A DNA stretch of 64,000 nucleotides from Myxococcus fulvus (GCF_900111765.1 NZ_FOIB01000016.1:1-64000); one strand, 5' to 3'; positions 16,921 through 26,700 are shown, counted from the stretch's first letter. The notes: generated from the sequence alone by a model not told the origin. Program-made: numbers and translations.

Positions 16921-17925
16921 TCAGCCCATCGAGACGACGACCTTGCCCTTGGCGCGGCCCTTCTCGAGATAGTCGAACGCATCGGCGATGTTGGAGAAGG
17001 GAAAGACCCGGTCGATGACGACTTCGAGCTTCTTCGCGTCGATGAGGGCAGCGAGCTCTTCAAGGTCCTTTCCACTCGGATGCATGAACAGGTAGCGGTA
17101 GGTGACTCCCGAACGCCAGGCACGAAATCGAACCCCAGCGCTCGCGAGCCAGAAGAGCATTGCGAGTCCAGGGCCTCGGCCGAGGTCCTGGGTCGCGGTC
17201 AGGGGCTCGGGCATGCCCGCGATGCTGACGACTTTGGCGCCACGGCGAACGGTCGAGAAGGTCTGCGTGAGGGTGTCGCCGCCGACGAGGTCCAGAGCGG
17301 CATCGTACTCGCGCAGCTCGGTGGTGATGTCCTGGGTGGTGTAATCGACGACGACATCCGCACCGAGGCGCTCGACGAGTCTCCTGCCCCGCGCGGACGC
17401 CGTCGTCGCGACGGTCGCGCCAAGGTGCTTGGCGAGCTGGATGGCAAAAGTGCCAACACCCCCTGCGCCACCTGGAATGAAGACGCGCATGCCCGGCGCG
17501 ACGGCGAGCTCGTCACGCAGCGATTGAAGCGCGGTGAGCGCCGCGAGCGGCACCGCGGCGGCCTGAACGAAATCGAGTGACGCCGGCTTCTTCGCGACGA
17601 GCTCTTCGCCCACGCACGCTGTCTCAGCGAAGGCGCCGAGCCGATGCTTGGCCACGCGTGCGAAGACCTCGTCACCTGGGCGAAACCGCGTCACGCCTTC
17701 ACCGACCGACGTGACAACGCCGGACAACTCGCAGCCGAACACGACCGGAAGCGCGTAGGAGTCGATGACCCGGAGTTTGCCTTCGCGTGTCTTGAAGTCG
17801 ACGGGATTCAGGCCTGCCGCCTTCACGTCGATGCGCACCTCGCCAGGACCCGGCTCGGGCGGTGGCATGTCGCGAAGCTCGGCGGCCTGGGGGCCGCCAT
17901 ACCGGGTGAGGACGAATGCACGCAT
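16921..17925 (-). CDS. NADP-dependent zinc-free quinone oxidoreductase (MDR family)
   Basis: A 334-residue medium-chain dehydrogenase/reductase of the quinone oxidoreductase kind. The N-terminal GroES-like fold (MRAFVLTRYGG ... AAGLNPVDFKTREG ... FGCELSGVV) precedes a Rossmann fold with VFIPGGAGGVGTFAIQLAKHLGA for NADPH. The catalytic-zinc Cys/His set is absent, as expected for this class. Start chosen at the ATG giving MRAFVLTRYGG, the normal N-terminus of the family; a GTG-type extension exists upstream. It diverges from the TetR gene with about 127 bases between, so TetR control is likely. The probable substrate is a quinone or enone, unspecified. Confidence 0.87.
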   Translation of the reverse strand: MRAFVLTRYGGPQAAELRDMPPPEPGPGEVRIDVKAAGLNPVDFKTREGKLRVIDSYALPVVFGCELSGVVTSVGEGVTRFRPGDEVFARVAKHRLGAFAETACVGEELVAKKPASLDFVQAAAVPLAALTALQSLRDELAVAPGMRVFIPGGAGGVGTFAIQLAKHLGATVATTASARGRRLVERLGADVVVDYTTQDITTELREYDAALDLVGGDTLTQTFSTVRRGAKVVSIAGMPEPLTATQDLGRGPGLAMLFWLASAGVRFRAWRSGVTYRYLFMHPSGKDLEELAALIDAKKLEVVIDRVFPFSNIADAFDYLEKGRAKGKVVVSMG

Positions 17926-18027
17926 GAGGTCTCTTGCCTTCACTGAGGACCCGGGCACGATTCGGGGCTTGCGCGGCGGGGTGCTCTGCCTCAGGGCCTT
18001 GTCGCGAGCCGAACCGAAGTTTACGGT

Positions 18028-18060
18028 GCATACATATGCGAGGGTGTTAACGGTGTCAAC
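18028..18060. promoter_or_regulatory. Two palindromic candidate operators in the oxidoreductase/tetR gap
   Basis: GCATA-CA-TATGC (18028-18039) and GTTAAC-GGT-GTCAAC (18046-18060, one mismatch) lie side by side just before and over the tetR start. They are the likely sites for TetR autoregulation and control of the divergent oxidoreductase. Confidence 0.45.
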
Positions 18061-18676
18061 ATCGGGAAAGGACGGTTACCATCACGGAGATCTCCACTCG
18101 GCGCTGCTGAAGGCCGCGCTGGAGCTGCTCAAGACAGGTAGCGAGCTTTCCCTGCGAGAGGTCGCCCGGCGTGCCGGAGTGTCGTCCGCCGCACCCTATC
18201 GTCACTTCGCCGACAAGCGTGCGCTGGAGTCCGCGCTGGCCATGGAGGGCTTCCGCGAGTTGGGACGCGAGCTCTCCCAGGCGGGCGTCATCCCGCGGAC
18301 TGTGTCCGATATCGCCGAGCTGGGCGTCAGGTACGTGGAGTTCGCGCTGAAGCGGCCAGCTCTCTTCTGTCTCATGTTCGGCAACGCGTGTGACGACTCG
18401 AACGATGAGCGGGTTCGAGCAGCGGCTGAAGTCCGAGGCCTCGTGTCCACGGCCTTGGCGAGCGTCTTCCCGGGAGCCGACGCGACCGCGCTATCGACGG
18501 CGGGCTGGTCCCTTGTCCACGGGCTTGCCTTCCTTCACCTCGACGGGAAGCTCGGCACAGGGACAAGGCAGGAGGTGGCCGCTCGAGTGCGCTCCTCGAT
18601 TGAGGCGATTTTTTCCGGTGGGAGCACCGCTGTCGGTCGAAGGAAACCCGAGAGCACGCGCACCCGGTCCCGGTGA
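18053..18676 (+). CDS. TetR/AcrR family transcriptional regulator
   Basis: A 207-residue repressor. The N-terminal helix-turn-helix is clear (SALLKAALELLKTG, then LREVARRAGVSSAAPYRHFADKRAL), followed by a helical ligand domain of WHG type (RPALFCLMFG, then GWSLVHGLAFLHLDG). The GTG at 18053 is preferred because AGGG lies about 8 bases upstream; GTG at 18044 is also in frame. It probably represses the divergent oxidoreductase. Its last 142 bases overlap the 3' end of arsC on the other strand, which looks like the result of a rearrangement. Confidence 0.85.
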   Translation: MSTSGKDGYHHGDLHSALLKAALELLKTGSELSLREVARRAGVSSAAPYRHFADKRALESALAMEGFRELGRELSQAGVIPRTVSDIAELGVRYVEFALKRPALFCLMFGNACDDSNDERVRAAAEVRGLVSTALASVFPGADATALSTAGWSLVHGLAFLHLDGKLGTGTRQEVAARVRSSIEAIFSGGSTAVGRRKPESTRTRSR

Positions 18677-19068
18677 TGTTGGCGAGGCGCGCGGGCGCGG
18701 TGTGAGCAGCGCGGCTTCACGCCAGGAGTGCCCTGTCGGCTCTCTCGCACACGCTCCACCGGCTTGCCCTTGGGGTCCTCCAAGGGCCAGTCGCCCCGCT
18801 TCAGCCCGGGCACGAAGGGGCACGCATCACCGCATCCCCTGGTGATGAGCCACTGGGCTCCCTGGGCGAGTTCATCCGTGAGGTGCTGGGGACTGGCCCC
18901 CGACAGGTCGATGCCCACTTCGGCCATGACGGCCTGGACTCGGGTGCCCGGCTGCGTGCCAGCGGACACGGCCTGCGCCCGCTTTGGGTCCACCAAGGCA
19001 TTGAAGAACGCAGCCGCCATCTGGGAGCGGCCCGCGTTGTGCACACAGGCGAAGATGACCTTCTTCAT
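18535..19068 (-). CDS. arsC: Arsenate reductase ArsC (LMW-phosphatase type) with abnormal C-terminus
   Basis: The N-terminal 110 residues are a normal thioredoxin-type arsenate reductase: CVHNAGRS gives the CX5R loop with Cys8 and Arg14, Cys79 and Cys83 lie in RGCGDACPF, and GDWPLEDPKGKPVERVRE is the Asp loop. After that the sequence changes to an Arg-rich tail (QGTPGVKPRCSHRAR) that continues to residue 177 and overlaps tetR, instead of the usual final helix of about 20 residues. No alternative frame restores the helix. The gene is probably truncated or fused by a rearrangement; activity is uncertain because the final helix packs on the core. It overlaps acr3 by 4 bases and is last in the ars operon. 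Confidence 0.75.
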   Translation of the reverse strand: MKKVIFACVHNAGRSQMAAAFFNALVDPKRAQAVSAGTQPGTRVQAVMAEVGIDLSGASPQHLTDELAQGAQWLITRGCGDACPFVPGLKRGDWPLEDPKGKPVERVRESRQGTPGVKPRCSHRARAPRQHHRDRVRVLSGFLRPTAVLPPEKIASIEERTRAATSCLVPVPSFPSR

Positions 19069-20186
19069 CGGGAGGACTCCTCGAACGGGCCCTCACCCAG
19101 ACGGCGAGGAAGGACTGCGTTTGTCGCCGTGGGGAACAGCCGACGTCGCAGCCACAACGAGAGGTAGACGAGGGCGATGAGGGCGGGCACCTCGATGAGC
19201 GGCCCCACCACTCCGGCCAGCGCTTCTCCAGAGGACACGCCGAAGACCCCCACGGCGACGGCGATGGCCAGTTCGAAGTTGTTGCCCGCCGCCGTGAAGG
19301 AAAGTGACGCGGTCTCCTCGTAGTTGAAGCCCAGCTTGCGCGAGAGGAAGAACGCGCTGGCGAACATGACGACGAAGTAGACCAGCAGCGGGATGCTGAT
19401 GCGCACCACATCCAACGGCAGGCGGGTGATCTTCTCGCCCTGCATCGCGAACATGAGCACGATGGTGTAGAGCAAGCCCAGCAGCGCGGTAGGCCCCAGC
19501 CGCGGCAAGAAGCGCTGCTCGTACCATGCCTCTCCCTTGAGGCGGGTAAGACCCACGCGTGTCAGCGCGCCCGCCACCAGCGGCACGCCCAGGAAGATGA
19601 GCACGCTCTTGGCGATGCTCCACATGGACACGTCGAACGCCGCGACATCCGCTCCGAGCCACCCCGGAACGACGGTGAGGAAGAGCCAGCCGAGCACCGA
19701 ATAGAAGAGGATCTGAAAGACGGAGTTGAGGGCCACGAGCACGGCGGCGACCTCGTTGCTGCCGCACGCCAGCATGTTCCAGATGAGGACCATGGCGATG
19801 CAGCGCGCAAGCCCGATGAGCACCAAGCCATTTCGGTAGTGCGGCAGGTCCGGAAGGAAGAGCCACGCCAGCGCGAACATGAGCAGAGGCCCCACCACCC
19901 AGTTGAGAAACAGGGACGTGGTGAAGAGCTTCCCTCGCGTGCGCAGGCTCCCCAGTTCGCCGTAGCGCACCTTCGCGAGCACCGGATACATCATCCACAA
20001 GAGGCCCAACGCGATGGGCAGCGAAACGGTGTCCAGCTTCACCGTGTCCAACCGGCTTCCGAGGTCCGGGAAGGCGCGCCCCAGGCCGATGCCCAGGCCC
20101 ATGGCGGCGAAGATCCACACCGGCAGGAAACGGTCGATGAGGGAGAGCTTCTTGACGACGTTTTCGGAGGCGGTCAGCGAGGACAT
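19065..20186 (-). CDS. acr3: ACR3-family arsenite efflux permease
   Basis: A 373-residue membrane protein with about ten hydrophobic spans. Family signatures include IALGLLWMMYPVLAKVRYGEL near the N-terminus, IGLARCIAMVLIWNMLACGSNEVAAVLVALNS (the conserved Cys-containing span), and FTAAGNNFELAIAVAVG. It exports arsenite, and possibly antimonite, using the proton gradient. The ATG at 20186 is chosen; a GTG at 20198 adds four residues. It lies 31 bases after arsR and overlaps arsC by 4 bases, giving a standard arsR-acr3-arsC order. Confidence 0.92.
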   Translation of the reverse strand: MSSLTASENVVKKLSLIDRFLPVWIFAAMGLGIGLGRAFPDLGSRLDTVKLDTVSLPIALGLLWMMYPVLAKVRYGELGSLRTRGKLFTTSLFLNWVVGPLLMFALAWLFLPDLPHYRNGLVLIGLARCIAMVLIWNMLACGSNEVAAVLVALNSVFQILFYSVLGWLFLTVVPGWLGADVAAFDVSMWSIAKSVLIFLGVPLVAGALTRVGLTRLKGEAWYEQRFLPRLGPTALLGLLYTIVLMFAMQGEKITRLPLDVVRISIPLLVYFVVMFASAFFLSRKLGFNYEETASLSFTAAGNNFELAIAVAVGVFGVSSGEALAGVVGPLIEVPALIALVYLSLWLRRRLFPTATNAVLPRRLGEGPFEESSR

Positions 20187-20217
20187 GGGCGGAAGCACCC
20201 AGGGGAAGCAATTCGCG

Positions 20218-20580
20218 CTACTTGCAGGCGTCAGGTCCGCAGGACTTCAGGACACGCGCCACTTCACGTTGGAGCGTCGCGCGCGTAGCAAAGGCCGCGA
20301 CAAGGGCCTGCACCTGGGAAGCGCACAGCGCGTCCGTCTGCGGCGCCAGCCGGTAGTAGACCCAACTGCCCTCCCGACGTGCCTCGACGAGCCCAGCCGC
20401 CTTGAGGACGGACAGGTGCCGGGAGGTGTTGGACTGAGGAATGGAGAGGGCACTCTCCAGATGGCAGACGCACAATTCCGAGTGCGAGAGCAGGGACACG
20501 ATGCGCAGGCGCGTCTCATCGCCCAGGGCCTTGAGCACACGGGTCAGCGGGCGCACGTCGAGAGAAGGACCAGGAGACAT
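20218..20580 (-). CDS. arsR: ArsR-family arsenic-responsive repressor
   Basis: A 120-residue winged-helix repressor. The sequence LKALGDETRLRIVSLLSHSELCVCHLESALSIPQSNTSRHLSVLKAAGLV contains the CVC metal site (Cys37, Cys39) and the recognition helix. A C-terminal CGPDACK may add a ligand. The start at 20580 gives the usual length; the longer frame upstream is not family-like. Arsenite binding would release the repressor from the operator just upstream and allow expression of acr3 and arsC. Confidence 0.9.
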   Translation of the reverse strand: MSPGPSLDVRPLTRVLKALGDETRLRIVSLLSHSELCVCHLESALSIPQSNTSRHLSVLKAAGLVEARREGSWVYYRLAPQTDALCASQVQALVAAFATRATLQREVARVLKSCGPDACK

Positions 20581-20589
20581 GACGACATG

Positions 20590-20612
20590 AACATATTCGC
20601 ATGTCAACATAT
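20590..20612 (-). promoter_or_regulatory. Candidate ArsR operator
   Basis: Two copies of AACATAT (20590-20596 and 20606-20612) are spaced 16 bases apart in an AT-rich patch 10-32 bases before the arsR start. On the - strand a TTGACA sits between them. This fits an autoregulated ars promoter. Confidence 0.5.
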
Positions 20613-20769
20613 CGACAACCCTGTCGCGAGGCTCGCTCTGTAGGCAGGGGTCGATTCGGCAAGAACCCGGTGACCGGGGCAGGACACCGTGAGGGTCACA
20701 CTGGGGGCACATGCCCGAACCACCGGCATGGAGCACCCCAGCATGCCCTGGATATCGCTGGACGACGGA

Positions 20770-21534
20770 CTAGCGCGCGGACTCGATGACGTAGATGAGC
20801 GTCACCTTGGCCTGCACCGTCTGCTCCTCCGGCTGGATGGGCGTGGCGACGCGCGCGTCGGACGCCATCTCCGCCATGGCGAAGCGGGCCGGGTAGAGCT
20901 GCGGCGGCTCCGTCACGGTGCTCGCGTCCACCACCGCGCCCAGCTTCACGTTGAGGGCGGCGGCCAGCACCTCGGCCGACTTGCGGGCCCGCGCCACCGC
21001 CTGCCGCAGCGCCTCACCCTGCACCGCGTCCTGGCGCGCCAGGCCGAAGCGCACCTGGTCCACCCGGTTGGCGCCCGCCGCCAGCGCCTGGTCCAGCACG
21101 CTGCCCACGCGCGACAGCTCCGTCAGGTGCACGCTCACCACGTTGCTGACGCGGTAGCCGCGCAGCTTGGGCTCCGTCTCGTTGGGCGCCGGCGGGCCGT
21201 AGTCCGGGTACACCGAGTAGTTGCGCGTCTGGATTTCCTTGCGGGGGATGCCCGCGGACGTCAGCGCGGCGATGACCTTCTCCATCTTCTTCGCGTTCTG
21301 CTCGCCCGCGGCCTTCGCCGTCTTCTCCAGCGTCTCCACCGCCAGGTCGATGAAGGCCTCGTCGGGCTGCGCCTTCACCTCGCCGGTGCCCTCGACGCGC
21401 AGGGTGCGCGTGGACGGGTCCACCGCGGGACGAGCCTGGGACACGGGCTGGGGCTGGGGCTGGGCGGAGGCGCCCATGGTGGCGAGCAGGACGGCGGTGA
21501 GCAGCCAGGAACGAACGGGACGGGCGTGAAGCAT
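20770..21534 (-). CDS. SIMPL domain-containing exported protein
   Basis: A 254-residue protein with a cleavable signal peptide (MLHARPVRSWLLTAVLLATMGASAQ). The mature part is a SIMPL/DUF541 domain with the hallmark start RTLRVEGTGEVKAQPDEAFIDLAVET and later ALRQAVARARKSAEVLAAALNVKLG. Such periplasmic or outer-membrane proteins are linked to stress tolerance, but the reaction is unknown. The start has a strong AAGGAGG site. It is transcribed apart from the hemerythrin gene by the hairpin at 21636-21667. Confidence 0.88.
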   Translation of the reverse strand: MLHARPVRSWLLTAVLLATMGASAQPQPQPVSQARPAVDPSTRTLRVEGTGEVKAQPDEAFIDLAVETLEKTAKAAGEQNAKKMEKVIAALTSAGIPRKEIQTRNYSVYPDYGPPAPNETEPKLRGYRVSNVVSVHLTELSRVGSVLDQALAAGANRVDQVRFGLARQDAVQGEALRQAVARARKSAEVLAAALNVKLGAVVDASTVTEPPQLYPARFAMAEMASDARVATPIQPEEQTVQAKVTLIYVIESAR

Positions 21535-21635
21535 GGCGCCTCCTTGGGGCGGATGGGCGGTACGGCGGGGTCGTGTTGCCGCTGCCTTACTCCCTGGGAC
21601 GGCCCCTCCACGAGGACATTCACGCCCACGAGAAA

Positions 21636-21667
21636 GGGCCCGGCCCACCACACGGGGAGCCGGGCCC
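21636..21667 (-). terminator. Hairpin terminator after the hemerythrin gene
   Basis: Perfect 9-bp arms GGGCCCGGC (21636-21644) and GCCGGGCCC (21659-21667) with a 14-base loop lie 21 bases after the hemerythrin stop. A short TTTCTC follows on the - strand. Confidence 0.65.
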
Positions 21668-21688
21668 GCCCACTCGGGGAGCACGCGC

Positions 21689-22333
21689 TCACGGACTGGC
21701 GGACTCGCCGGCCTCGTACTCGGGGGCGGAGGGAGCGCGCGACTTCGGGCCGCGCCCCGTCACCTCGCGCACCTTGGTCGTGGCCTTGCGGCGGGCGGCC
21801 CGGAGCGCGTCCCGGCCGATGTCCATCACCGCCGACACGGCCCCGGCGACCAGGTTGCCCGGCGGCGTGTCCGGTGCCATCGGGTGCGGCCGCGTGGGGG
21901 CCGCCTGCTTCGCGGCCTCCAGCACCTGGCCCAGCTCCCGCAGCTCATTCGGACGGAACGCCTTCTTCACCTCGGGGAAGAGCGTGCTCTCCTCCTCGAG
22001 GACGTGCGCGCGCACGTTCTCCATCAGCACGTAGACCTTCGCGTCGAAGCGCTCGGCCTCCGAGGGCAGCTCGTCCAGCTCCGACAGCACCCACTTCACC
22101 ACGTGGTGCTCCTCCAGCGAGCGGAGCACCTCGTCGCGCAAGGACGCGGAGCGCTGGCGCACCGCCGGGTAGAAGACCTGCTCCTCGATGGAGGAGTGCA
22201 CGGACAATTCGAGCACCATCTGCTCCACCAGCTTGCGCTTGAGCTTGTGGGCATTGGGGCCCGCCTTCTCGAACCGGCGGAACAGCTGCTCCACCGTCTT
22301 GTGGTCCGCCTTCAGCAACGCGATGGCATCCAT
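21689..22333 (-). CDS. Hemerythrin HHE domain protein
   Basis: A 214-residue protein. Residues 1-135 are a hemerythrin-like four-helix bundle with iron ligands visible as DHKTVEQLF, SVHSSIEEQVFYPAV, EEHHVVKWVL and NVRAHVLEEESTLFPEV. The last 80 residues are a Pro/Ala/Arg-rich tail that may lie against the membrane or DNA. ATG at 22333 is preferred for the family N-terminus MDAIALLKADHK and an AGGGAGG upstream. The role is likely oxygen, NO or iron handling. The neighbour on the other side is a ferredoxin-type reductase, transcribed divergently. Confidence 0.87.
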   Translation of the reverse strand: MDAIALLKADHKTVEQLFRRFEKAGPNAHKLKRKLVEQMVLELSVHSSIEEQVFYPAVRQRSASLRDEVLRSLEEHHVVKWVLSELDELPSEAERFDAKVYVLMENVRAHVLEEESTLFPEVKKAFRPNELRELGQVLEAAKQAAPTRPHPMAPDTPPGNLVAGAVSAVMDIGRDALRAARRKATTKVREVTGRGPKSRAPSAPEYEAGESASP

Positions 22334-22770
22334 GTCGTTTGCCTCCCTGGGGTTCCGGGGGCCGCGCATCCCCTCCGTGGCGTGCACGGCCCATGACGCG
22401 GCATGTCCTGGATGGTGGGGATGACCTCCGCGCGATGCCGGAGCGACGCGCGGACGGCCTGCTCTCCCGTGTGCTCGGCGACCGGGCGACACGCTTGCCG
22501 TGTCAGACGCTCCCAGGCCCCAGGCAAGGCACGCCCGCGCTCATCCACGAGGCGCGGGCACCTCGGGAGGGAAGCGCCGTTCCCACGTCGGGCAACGCGG
22601 GCGCCGCGGTGGCCCCGGGCGTCCCCCCGTCGTCACCCGGAGCGTGGAGGAGGCGACGCGCCGACAGCCCCCGGGGGCAATCCCACGCTGGCCCACCTCT
22701 GCTCAATGTCGTGTCCGTCGGAACGGAGGGTTGGGCCCGCGTCGTCCGCGGGAAGGGAGAGGGGAAGTTG
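22334..22770. other. Divergent intergenic region, hemerythrin / reductase
   Basis: About 440 bases with no plausible gene. One small inverted repeat is visible, GACACG-cttgc-CGTGTC at 22488-22504, which could be an operator. A purine-rich ribosome site precedes the reductase start. Confidence 0.45.
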
Positions 22771-23754
22771 GTGAACACCGTGATGAATGAAGCGCTGCGC
22801 GTGCGCGTCGCCCGCATCGCCCGCGAGGCCGAGGACATCCTGTCGTACGAGCTGGTCGCGGAAGACGGCGGGGCGCTCGCGGCGTTCGAGGCCGGAGCCC
22901 ACCTGGACGTGCGCATCCCCGGCAGGGAGTCCACGCTGCGCTCGTACTCGCTCTGCAACGACCCGGAGGAGACACACCGCTACGTCATCGCCGTGCAGCG
23001 GGACGCCAAGGGCCGCGGCGGCTCGCGCGCCATGCACGAGCGCGTGCACGAGGGGGACGTGCTGGTGGTGAGCCCTCCGCGCAACGACTTCCCGCTGCTG
23101 TTCGCGCGCGGCTACGTGCTGGTGGCCGGCGGCATCGGCGTCACCCCGCTGTTGTCCATGGCGCGGCAGCTCCAGCGGACCGGGACGCCCTACACGATGT
23201 ACTACTGCGCACGCGCCCCGGAGCGCGCGGCGTTCCGCGAGCTGCTGTCCACACCGCCCTTCGCGGAGCACGTGCGCTTCCACTTCGATGGGGGAGACCC
23301 GGACAAGGGCCTGGATGTGTCGGGGCTGTTGTCCACACGCGCGCCGGGCACGCGGCTGTACTGCTGCGGCCCCGCGGGGCTGATGAAGGCGGTGCGCGAC
23401 GCGTCCGCCCGACACCGCTGGCCGTGGGAGAAGGTCCACTTCGAGTCGTTCGGCGCCGAGGGCGTGGGCGCGCTCGCCGCCAAGGAGGACACCGACTTCG
23501 AGGTGACCATCCGCAGCACGGGGCAGGTGCTCAGCGTGCCCAAGGGGCAGTCGGTGCTCAACGTGCTGCGCCGCAACGGGCTGCGCGTGACGAGCGACTG
23601 TGAAGCGGGCTCCTGCGGGACGTGCGTCACCCGCGTCTGCGAGGGAGAGCCCGAGCACCGCGACACCTTCTTCCAGCAGGAGCCCGCGGGAAACCAGCGC
23701 ATGCTCATCTGCGTGTCACGGGCCCGCTCGAAGCGCCTGGTGCTGGACCTGTAG
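22771..23754 (+). CDS. Phthalate-dioxygenase-type flavin reductase with C-terminal 2Fe-2S ferredoxin
   Basis: A 327-residue class IA oxygenase reductase (VanB-like). The FMN/FAD barrel (about 5-105, RSYSLCNDPEE) is followed by an NAD(P)H domain (GYVLVAGGIGVTPLLSMARQL, then YCCGPAGLMKAV). A C-terminal plant-type ferredoxin follows with CEAGSCGTC, and a later Cys in MLICVSRA. It would pass electrons from NAD(P)H to a Rieske oxygenase or a demethylase, but no oxygenase partner lies in the window. The GTG at 22771 has GGGGAAG upstream; ATG at 22783 is possible. It ends 10 bases from the convergent sensor kinase gene. Confidence 0.87.
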   Translation: MNTVMNEALRVRVARIAREAEDILSYELVAEDGGALAAFEAGAHLDVRIPGRESTLRSYSLCNDPEETHRYVIAVQRDAKGRGGSRAMHERVHEGDVLVVSPPRNDFPLLFARGYVLVAGGIGVTPLLSMARQLQRTGTPYTMYYCARAPERAAFRELLSTPPFAEHVRFHFDGGDPDKGLDVSGLLSTRAPGTRLYCCGPAGLMKAVRDASARHRWPWEKVHFESFGAEGVGALAAKEDTDFEVTIRSTGQVLSVPKGQSVLNVLRRNGLRVTSDCEAGSCGTCVTRVCEGEPEHRDTFFQQEPAGNQRMLICVSRARSKRLVLDL

Positions 23755-23764
23755 ACCGAACGGC

Positions 23765-26700
23765 TCAGGCGGCCCGGCCCGCGGCCTCGCGTCGCGCCCG
23801 GGCCACCTCCGAGCGGACCAGCGCGCGCAGGGACTCCGGGTCGAACGGCTTCTCCACGCGCGGGTTCTCCACCCGCTCCAGGAAGGTGCGCGCCGTGGGC
23901 GTGAAGGCGCCGCCGGTGATGAACACCATCCGCTCCGCGATGGCCGGCGCCGCGTGCCCCAGCGCCTCGTGGAGGTCCATCCCGGTCATCTCCGGCATCA
24001 TCAAGTCGCAGAGCACGACGTCGTAGTGACGGGGCTCCGGTCCGCTGAGCCGCTCCAGCGCCTGCCGGGCGCTCACCACCACGTCCACGTCGTTCTCGCG
24101 CGAGAGCGTGCGCCGGATGGCCCCGCTCACCAGCGCGTCGTCGTCCACGACCAGCACACGGCCACGGGCCTGGGGCACGACAGCCTCGGACTCGGCGGGC
24201 CGCGCGCCCTGGGGGGCGCCCTGGGGGGCGTCCTGGGTGGGGCCTCGAGTCGGGCTCGACATGGACACCTCGGTGCTGCCTGGGGCGGGGCGCGAAGCGG
24301 TGGAGTCCCCGGAACCGGCGGCCCCCCCCGGTTCGGGGTGTGGAGACGCGGGGGCCCCCCCTCCGGGAGCCACCGCCGCGGACGCGCCCGCGCGGGGTGA
24401 CGCGGGCTCCGACGCGTGGGTCGGAGACGGGCTCGCCTCCACGCGCGGGCTCGCCCCCGAGACGGGCTTCATCGGTGACGCGCGGGCCGGAGACGGGCTC
24501 GCCTCCGCGCGCGGGCTCAAGCCCGAGACGGGCTTCATGGGTGACGCGGGCGCCGACGCGGACCGCATGTCCGAAGAGGGCTCGATGGCCGGGGCGGGTC
24601 CCGTCACGAACGTGCGTCCCGTCGTCGCTCCCGCGACCTCGGAGGCACGGTGCGCGATGGCGCTGACGTCCGGCGGCTCGGAGGAGCGCTCCATCGATGG
24701 CCGGGGACCCGGCGCTGGAGACGGCGCGGGGCCCGACACGGCGACACGGTCCTCCGGGGAGGGTTCGCGCGCCGGCACGGACACGGGCCCGGTGCCGGCC
24801 CTGTCGCCCGCAGAGGACTCGGAGAACCTCGGCGCGGACGCACGCTCGGAGACGGCCCTCGCGTCCACGAAGGTGTGATTCGACATGCTGGCCGGCGGGT
24901 CCCCCACGGGCTTCGACGCGTCCTGCGCCACCGTCGGATAGCCCGTGGGCGACGACGCGCGCTCACCCGGCCCACGCACGGACCAGCCTCCGCCCCGCCG
25001 CACATCCACGGCCACACCCGCGCCCGGGGCCCTCGCGCGCCGCAGGGACACGCGGAACACCGAGCCCCTGCCCAGCTCGCTCTCCACCGAGATGGTGCCG
25101 CCCATCGCCGTCACGTACGCGTGGCACAAGGACAACCCCAACCCCGTGCCCACGCCCACCGGCTTCGTCGTGTAGAACGGGTCGAAGATGCGCCCGAGCG
25201 ACTCCGGCGAAATCCCGCTCCCCGTGTCGCGCACCTCCGCCACCACCCAGCCGTCCGCGCCCCCGCGCGTCACCAGCCGCACCTCGTTCTGCTCCGCCCG
25301 CCCCTCCGGCAAGGCCTGCGCCGCATTGATGAGCAGGTTGAGGAACACCTGCGCCAGGCGCGCCTCGTTCCCCTCCACCCACGTCACGTCCCCGTAGTCG
25401 CGCACCAGCTTCGCGCGCGGCCGCAGCTCGCCCATGGCGATCTTCACCGCCGAGTCGAGCACCGCCCCCAGCTCCACCGGCCCCTGCTTCTCGTCGTCCG
25501 GCCGGGAGAAGGTCTTCAAGTCACGCACGATGCGCCGCACCCGGTCCGCGCCGTGCAGCGCCTCGCGCAGGGCCTGCCCCACCTCGCGCAGCCGCGTCCC
25601 CGCCGCGCGCGTCTCGCCGAGCTCGCGGGCGAGCATGTCCGACTCCTCGCTCGCGTGCTCCAGGTTCGACACGATGTACGCCAGCGGGTTGTTGATTTCG
25701 TGCCCCACGCCCGCGGCGAGCTGGCCCACCGCCGCCATCCTCCCGGCCTGGACCAGCTGCGCCTGCGTCTGCCGCAGCGTGCGCACGTTGGCCTCCAGCT
25801 CCTCGTTCGCGCGCGCCAGCTCCCGCGTGCGCTCCTGCACGCGCGCCTCCAGCCACCGCTCGCGCGCCTTCAGCTGCCCCACGCGCAAGAGGTACACGCT
25901 GACGCCCAGCATCCCCATGCCCAGCACGAACAGCGCCCAGAACTCCGTGCGCTGCCACAGGCTCGGCTCCAGCACCACGTCCAGCGACACGGGCTCCGTC
26001 CACCCGCCGTCGCGCAGCTCCGCCTGCACCTGGAACAGGTAGCGCCCGGGACGCAGGCCCGTGTACGTGGCCCGGCGAATCTCCGCGCGCACCCAGCCGT
26101 CGTCGTGCCCCACCAGCCGGTACCGGAAGGGCACGCGCACCGCGTCCCCCGGCGTGAAGGCCGTGAAGCGGATGTCCAGCCGCGAGTCGTCCGGCCGTAG
26201 CTCCACCGGCCCCAGCACCGACACCAGCTTCCCGTTGACCCGCACCTCCTCGATGCGCACCTCGGGAGGCTGCCGCGTCGCGCGCACGCGCACCGGGTCC
26301 ACCACGATGGCGCCCTGGATGGTGGTGAACCACAGCCGCCCGTCCCGGCCCCGCCACCCCGACGGCTGCGTGTTCCCGTTGCACTCCGCGGTGCGCATGC
26401 CGTCCGTCTGGTCGAACCCCATCACCGCCAGCCGCGTGCGCTTGCCCTCCGCGACCTCCTCCAGCTCGCGCCGCGACACCCGGGACACGCCCTTGTTGCT
26501 GCTCATCCACAGGTGCTCGTCCCCGTCCGAGACGATGCTGAACACCGCGTCGTCATAGAGGCCGTGCTGCGACACCGTGTAGCGGAACCACGTCCCGTCC
26601 CTCCACCGGCCCAGGCCCGTCTCCGTCCCCACCCACACCGTGCCGTCCGGGTCCGCCAGCAGCGCCAGCACCACCTCGCCCGGCGCGCCGTCCTTCGCGG

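Noticed and set aside
24423-24554. Repeat array considered as CRISPR-like
   Set aside because: Only two 66-bp copies, in frame within a coding linker, with no spacers or cas genes.
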